In this document: in pieces, positions 63,301 to 64,000 of the stretch | Layout: every line of letters starts with the position of its first letter | How positions within the stretch are numbered: the stretch's first letter is position 1 | Source of the DNA: Nocardia elegans NBRC 108235 | GTDB taxonomy: Bacteria > Actinomycetota > Actinomycetes > Mycobacteriales > Mycobacteriaceae | Assembly (NCBI RefSeq): GCF_001612845.1 | Contig: NZ_BDBF01000002.1 | Coordinates: 310,001 to 374,000 of the forward strand | DNA: 64,000 nucleotides | Reading direction: 5' to 3' | Made by a program: the position numbers and the translations under genes | Notes under the pieces: generated by a model | The model's database searches: none | What the model was told of the DNA's origin: nothing | Seen by the model: only the letters and a program-made list of their open reading frames with translations

Positions 63301-64000
63301 GTCCAGTAGGCGACCTGCTGGGCGGCCAGCGATTCCGGATCCTCCTCGGATCCGAGCACCTCGCGCTGCCACAGCGCGTAGTCGGCGTACTGCACGGGCA
63401 GCGGCGTCCACTGCGGCGCCTCACCCTGCACGCGTGCGGCGTAGGCCGCCATCAGATCCCGGGCCAGCGGTCCCATCGAGGAGCCGTCGGCGGCGACGTG
63501 ATGGACGGTGAAGGCGAGGACGTGTTCCTCGGCCGACTGGTCCCCGCCGGTGATCCGGAACAGCGCGACCTTCAGCGGCACCTCGGCGGTGACGTCGAAG
63601 GTGGTCATCGCGAATTCGATGATGCGGTCGAGCAATTCGTCCTCGGCCACCGCCACCGGCTCCAGCGGGGGCGCGGTATCGGTCGCGGGCAGGATCACCT
63701 GGTGCGGTCCGTCCGCCGAGCGCGGGTAGGTGGTGCGCAGCACCTCGTGCCGGGCCAGGACGTCGCCGAGCGCGCGTTCCATGGCCGCGACGTCGAGCGC
63801 GCCCGACAGCCGCACCGCGAGCGGAATGTTGTCCACCGCGGAGGTGGTGGTGTCGAACTGGTTGAGGAACCAGTAGCGCTGCTGCGCCGGCGAGAGCGGA
63901 ATCCGTTGCGGCCGTTGCCCGGCCACCAGCTTCGGCCGCGTCCGGCCGGATCCGGCGCCCTGCTCCAGGCGCGCGGCCAGGGCGGCGACGGTCGACGCCT
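50529..64000 (-). CDS. Non-ribosomal peptide synthetase, C-terminal part (partial at 5' end)
   Basis: The frame is open to the window's right edge, where it encodes the tail of a carrier domain ([11 protein letters not shown]); the gene starts beyond it. Domains in reading order: C (HHVAADG, near 63490), A (TSGSTGRP, near 61975), T (GGNS, near 60820), C (HHISGDG), A (near 58770), T (LGGNS, near 57625), C (HHIAADG), A (near 55595), T (LGGDS, near 54425), epimerization ([27 protein letters not shown]), C of the post-epimerization type (HHILVDG, near 52220), then a cut-short A. Specificity residues read by eye: modules 1 and 2 both DLWHLILVSK, module 3 DPLITVAIIK. The first code partly resembles serine-activating domains (EntF DVWHFSLVDK), but I would not assign it. 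No thioesterase or reductase is present; release must depend on another protein or on the terminal domains. The product is unknown. Confidence 0.93.
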   Translation of the reverse strand, partial: ASTVAALAARLEQGAGSGRTRPKLVAGQRPQRIPLSPAQQRYWFLNQFDTTTSAVDNIPLAVRLSGALDVAAMERALGDVLARHEVLRTTYPRSADGPHQVILPATDTAPPLEPVAVAEDELLDRIIEFAMTTFDVTAEVPLKVALFRITGGDQSAEEHVLAFTVHHVAADGSSMGPLARDLMAAYAARVQGEAPQWTPLPVQYADYALWQREVLGSEEDPESLAAQQVAYWTAALGGLPDQLELPTDRPRPPAQSFQGKAIRFEIDPQRHARLHELARANNASLFMVVHAALAVLLSRLSGTDDIAVGTPIAGRGERELDDLIGMFVNTLVFRTRIDGNASFAELLADVRERDLEAFTNADVPFERLVEVLNPVRSTARNPLFQVGLSFQNLAETALELPGLSVSAVNFDSQLAKTDLHVTLYDRYAEDGSPAEIITEFGYAIDLFDESTVQGFADRFVRVLDAVIADVSGPVGDIDLLDPAENERILRQWNETAHPIDTEATLVSLLDATVAADPTAVALVVDTEATGTAQQVLTYGDLDARVNRLARYLVECGIGTEDRVALALGRSVELIVAMYAVAKTGAAYVPIDPGQPAERIDYILETAAPACVLTTSATVAATADEDGESALRWTPQRPVIELDGLELSGYSAAPITAGERLRELTAANAAYVIFTSGSTGRPKGVVVSHGAIVNQLRWEIAEFGLGAGDSVLLKTAATFDLSVWEFWTAAACGGRLVVAAPEGHRDPAYLNELMLGTAVTTLHVVPSMLDALLTESEGMLSSSLKRVLAIGEALPAATAQRFLETAEAALFNLYGPTEAAVSITSHRVTTADRQSVSIGAPEWNSRVYVLDSRLRPVPVGVPGELYLAGAQLARGYFGRADLTADRFVADPFGAPGTRMYRTGDLVAWTDRGELDYRGRTDFQVKIRGFRIELGEIEAVLLRQPVVTATAVVAHADPNLGDRLVAYVVGTAELDKQSLQAALAEQLPSYMVPSVFMQLDALPLNANGKLDRAALPEPVFEKAVFRAPVTPIEQIVANTFADVLRKESGTMGRDDDFFAWGGNSLLATQVAARLGEALNTRVPVRLLFEASTVAALATRVEHHADAGGRRALTAAPRPPRIPLSLAQQRMWFLNRFDTASAAYNVPIAVRLSGALDVSALRAAMADLVARHEILRTVYPQTDQGPVQVILPATQAIPELELRVVDAAAVESEVVALINTSFDVTTEVPVRVALFEVRPDTETASGTAEYVLAMVVHHISGDGSSVGPLTRDLMTAYAARAAGLTPNWAPLEVQYADYSIWQRELLGSEDDPDSLASKQVAYWKQALAELPDQLDLPSDRPRPAVQSFAGGKVEVRIDAELHRALIDLARTEGATLFMVVHTALAVLLSRLSGSDDIAIGTPMAGRGEAVLDDLIGMFVNTLVFRTQVDAGAGFTELLGRQRDIDIQAFANADVPFERLVEVLNPVRSTARHPLFQVGLSFQNLAQATLELPGLRVSGLDFDTQLSQFDLHLIATDRYSDTGAPEGITGFFTYATDLFDHNTVAGFVDRFVRMLGAIVTAPHTAVGDIDLLDAAERGALISARNATEHPVDRSATLASLLDATVETYSERDALVGADGARVTYAELDRRVNVLARHLISLGVGPESRVALAMRRSVDLVLAMYAVTVAGGAYVPVDPDQPAERTGYILDTADVVCVLTDADAGFETDVAPVIRVDDIDTAGDDSPIEDDERVAPLLPQHTAYVIFTSGSTGRPKGVAVPHAAVVNQLLWKIAEFGLGAEDSVLLKTAATFDLSVWEFWTAAVSGGRLVIAAPDGHRDPAYLNELMAREAVTTLHVVPSMLDALLTESDGTLTNSLRRVLAIGEALPGATAQRFRRDNAGELFNLYGPTEAAVSITSHRVTADEQQSVSIGAPEWNSQVYVLDSRLHPVPDGVSGELYLAGAQLARGYFARPDLTADRFVANPFQPGARMYRTGDLVSWNAQGELEYQGRTDFQVKIRGFRIELGEIESALLGLDEVAQVAVLAKSDPRIGDRLVAYLVPAGDNLDIDAVKAALSAALPSYMVPSAFVELDALPLNINGKLDRRALPEPEFETTAFRAPSTPIEEAVASVYTDVLSVERVGADDDFFALGGNSLLATQVAARLGALLDTRVPVRALFESSTVAGLAAKVEQQAGAGGRPPLTAGPRPEHIPLSLAQNRMWFLNQFDTTSSVDNIPVAIRLSGALDVSALREAVADLIARHEILRTVYPETAAGPVQRVLSPAEVAIDLEPVRIEESGVVEAVTAAVTTGFDVTTQIPFHIRLFQVTDTDFVLVFVAHHIAADGWSMGPLTRDLMVAYASRAEGAAPAWAPMPVQYADFSIWQRNLLGSEDDPESLLSAQADYWRQALAGIPDELNLPADRPRPTVQSFQGGRVLFPIGTELYEGLQRTAREQNATLFMVVHTALALFLARMSGTDDIAIGTPIAGRGEAELDDLIGMFVNTLVLRTHVRGELTFGELLSHAKDADLQAFAHADIPFERLVELLNPERSTARHPLFQVALSFENLPESTFELPGLHVSALDFDVDTAKFDLSLTVRESDDDRNGMYAEFSFARDLFDEATVEVFAQRFTRLLEAIVGQPQTPVGDLSLLAAEEYELLTHVHGDEVMATGLLPDLMSHGVRLGRDRIAVRYNGESITYGELDDRSSRLARVLIERGVGPEQLVAVSFPRSYEMVLAVLAVTKAGAAHVPVDPNYPEDRVRHMLTDSGALLGITGSAYVGDLPGDVEWLVLDDPSTDELCAAQSAAPVTDADRHTPLRMAHPAYVIYTSGSTGKPKGVTVTHAGLGGLADVATSLYGLEPQHRFLHICSPSFDPSVLEWVCAFYIGATLVITPPQIIGGPELAELLRTEQVTHTIITPAVLGTMDPADQEQLLVTSVGGDVTTPELLAKWQPGRKYFNAYGPTETTIISSYARLFPGNHITIGTPVHGMSALVLDARMNPVPPGVAGELFLSGGAVARGYQHRPGLTAERFVANPWGAPGTRMYRTGDVVRWYAEPDVRAGNIARPEVPWELDYVGRTDFQVKIRGFRIELGEIDAVLGRHPDVEFAITIGRETAAGATILVSYVLGVPGRAVDPAAVTDHVAAVLPPHMVPSAIVVLDEIPLTPVGKLDRKALPEPQLAPREFRAPTSALEATIAEVFAEVLGVDQVGLDDSFFALGGDSILSIQLVSRAKARGVLFTPRQVFERRSVAALAEIATRAGEAEQQVLAEMPGGGVGEIPLTPIMASILGTGSSYQRFSQAMALRLPDDTDQETLVATVAAIVDHHDVLRTRLRRNESAAVDSRDGWTFEALEQGAIDVDALVHRIDLPGDISDAELSRRASVEYDAALGRLDPANAVMTQFLWFAFTGAGSSRRDVLVIVAHHFVVDGVSWRILIPDLAVAWSQLRSDQAVALPANGTSMRRWAHALVDAAAARATELPFWQQIAASEDPVLGERAFDPAVDTFDTVDRVEVLLPAEVTDAVLTGVPDKYRAGVDDGLLSALALAVSTWRGDAAGGAALVKLEGHGREESVVPGADLSRTVGWFTNAYPVRLDLGHADVAAALRGGKALGDIVKSVKEQLLAVPDKGIGYGLLRYLNPETGAELAAGTAPQISFNYLGRADTGAGPRNAETAETASEPVGFDWAPVADLGQLDADMDPDMPANAAIDINAIVTDGPEGAQLSASFAFPTGLFGKQRVQEFADLWVAALTALADHVRQPEAGGLTPSDLPLVEVAQSEIDEWERQYPGLSDVWPLSPLQSGLLFHAMMTQQTVDVYTMQAVVDLGGAVDEDRLRAAGQGILDRYPNLRAAFVTDAGGRAVQLISDRVEVPWHTVDLTDLPQQQRIPELKRLLEEDRATHFDMSRAPLLRFTLYRTDTAGATGPAAAASVTTEGPAEAAEDTATFHLAITTHHILVDGWSMPLLMRDLLVLYAVRGDTAALPRVSSYRNFLSWLAGRDREESLRTWSRALAGADEPTQLAPAARGPEHYEIEKFVAEVDEARTRRITKYAAEVGVTVNTLVQAAWGILLGRLTGRDDVVFGATVSGRPPELTGVESMVGLFINTLPVRVGVDDRSSVGELLQGLQRDQADLLDHHYVGLTDIQRIAGAGAQFDTLLVFESYPMDTDAIAAASSIDGMSVTGVGTNDATHYPLTLLVTAESTIEVTWKYLTSRFTAEEVHTLAERLDRVLDALTGDPAAAVGDIDILDADERARILAGAAVTAEPVAEPGRVGSRTVAKALGDVVEEDPQAPALLSGDAEIAYHEVDSRSSKLARVLIGRGVGPGDIVAVALPHSVDAVVALWAIQKAGAAALFADGLSFGEIVAAGAGWGIALEPAAKSVRWLVPTDPKVRAEIDAAQAHPVSYADRIRPLQDEHPAFVVRAADGTLRTLTQEQALDHADTLRADHEIDYESTTYTTATAGPAALAEFLTSATAGALSVLPSGDISGDLAEGEVSHWFTVAGEATDEPDGEVRVIESE

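Overview
The window is high-GC actinobacterial DNA, most likely from Nocardia or a close mycolate relative. That placement is an inference from base composition, leaderless-type promoters, the DyP/encapsulin pair, the anaerobic-type cobalamin gene content elsewhere unknown but cobF present, a glycine-zipper secreted protein and a multi-module NRPS. No stretch of more than 300 bases lacks a gene, and I saw no tRNA, rRNA, CRISPR array or insertion sequence.

Region 1 (1-33017) is one uninterrupted plus-strand reading frame. It is already open at the left edge, so the protein exceeds 11,000 residues. It is a mosaic of effector-like and regulator-like domains. I can see five papain-like Cys/His/acid domains in two subfamilies, nine LuxR/GerE-type HTH segments, one LacI-type HTH, sigma-70 region-4-like segments, a complete ECF-like sigma factor with a zinc anti-sigma-like tail, four GHKL ATPase-like segments, a PP2C phosphatase, three HipA/PI-kinase-like segments, an HEXXH metallopeptidase, a ChaN/TraB-like domain, a nucleotidyltransferase-like domain, an HD-like domain, a decayed ADP-ribosyltransferase-like domain and two MFS-like membrane domains. 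A recurrent IG(S/R)xPH motif marks module starts, and a perfect 240-bp direct repeat flanks the second membrane domain. This is the most unusual object in the window.

Region 2 (33.1-42.6 kb) is mostly core or housekeeping: a DUF2630 protein, a type-B carboxylesterase, an Fpg/Nei glycosylase, a secreted glycine-zipper protein, cobF, thyA-folA, a cupin, a DyP peroxidase with its encapsulin shell, a membrane protein and a NUDIX hydrolase. Several start codons here sit 6-8 nt downstream of a TAnnnT -10 box, which suggests leaderless transcripts.

Region 3 (42.6-50.3 kb) is accessory: an MFS drug exporter, a MarR regulator divergent from an SGNH hydrolase with a strong inverted repeat between them, a GlxA-type AraC regulator, a decayed alpha/beta hydrolase, and an ABC exporter (ATPase plus permease).

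Region 4 (50.5-64.0 kb, minus strand) is the 3' part of an NRPS gene that enters from the right edge: (T)-C-A-T-C-A-T-C-A-T-E-C-A*, where A* is a cut-short adenylation domain and no thioesterase follows.
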